Part shown: one piece after another, positions 29,503 through 29,650 of the stretch
How the letters are laid out: every line of letters starts with the position of its first letter
Numbering within the stretch: the first letter of the stretch is position 1
Assembly: GCA_003427395.1 (NCBI GenBank)
Contig: BFEA01000791.1
Span: forward strand, 292,511 to 322,160
Direction: 5' to 3'
Source of the DNA: Chara braunii
Taxonomy: Eukaryota > Streptophyta > Charophyceae > Charales > Characeae
DNA length: 29,650 bases
Translations under genes and position numbers: made by a program
The notes under the pieces: model-generated
Told to the model about the DNA's origin: nothing
The model's database searches: none
The model's input: the letters and a program-made list of their open reading frames with translations, nothing else

Positions 29503-29560
29503 GAAGGGACGCTGGACCCGGTTTCCAGCAGGTGCAGCTCCCCACCAAAAGAAAGGAGCC
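29503..29560 (+). repeat. copy of the GGACCCGG repeat family
   Basis: GAAGGGACGCTGGACCCGG, then TTTCCAGCAGGTGC and CTCCCCACCAA. Closest to the inverted arms at 4241 and 5018. It lies 90 bases from the right edge, so a partner arm may be outside the window. Confidence 0.7.
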
Positions 29561-29650
29561 ATCGGAACCTCGCCGGCTTCTACCCTCTGGGGCTCTTACC
29601 ACCCAAGGGGTAGAGGACCTGGCCCTGAACGATGATTGAAACATAAAAAA

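Overview
This window is eukaryotic, repeat-dominated nuclear DNA and I find no intact host protein gene in it. It carries LTR retrotransposons, a hAT DNA transposon, a LINE remnant, long dinucleotide microsatellites, poly-A/T tracts, an assembly gap, and a U6-type spliceosomal RNA sequence. Primer-binding sites match the 3' end of plant-type initiator tRNA-Met. The Ty3/gypsy pol carries a PHD-like finger and a long acidic tail after the integrase. Both fit the green lineage, and a streptophyte alga such as Chara is my best guess; that is an inference from style, not a proven identity.

Layout. Positions 1-390 are probably the inside of an LTR element running off the left edge. Its LTR (family 2, minus orientation) spans 391-2553. 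Positions 2554-5895 are intergenic, with a foldback element (2942-3198), AT microsatellites beside a hammerhead-like core (3681-3717), and an inverted-repeat element (4241-5071). From 5900 to 24286 lies a second family-2 LTR, apparently a solo LTR with a GGCC target duplication on both sides. It is split by a 16-kb Ty3/gypsy element (family 1, minus strand, 6211-22361). The uninterrupted copy at 391-2553 acts as the empty-site reference.

The family-1 element reads right to left: 5' LTR (19663-22361), PBS, gag, zinc knuckle, protease, RT, RNase H, PHD-like finger, integrase, then a foreign block at about 10378-14462, then an acidic tail (8996-10316), then the 3' LTR (6211-8836). The block holds a hAT transposase pseudogene, microsatellites, the N gap and poly-A/poly-T edges. 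The gypsy pol is broken by several frameshifts and stops. The hAT ORF keeps one frame for 872 codons but has five internal stops. The LTR pair differs by roughly 6% in the stretch I compared, so the insertion is not recent.

Right of 24290 there is a LINE C-terminal fragment (minus), a 90-base poly-T run, scattered copies of an inverted-repeat family, the U6-like RNA (26165-26264, minus) with a 65-bp tandem duplication upstream, and non-coding sequence with GAT-type and GT/GA repeats to the end. Nothing here forms a working pathway. The history reads as family-2 LTR insertion, then family-1 insertion into it, then hAT and other insertions plus microsatellite growth.
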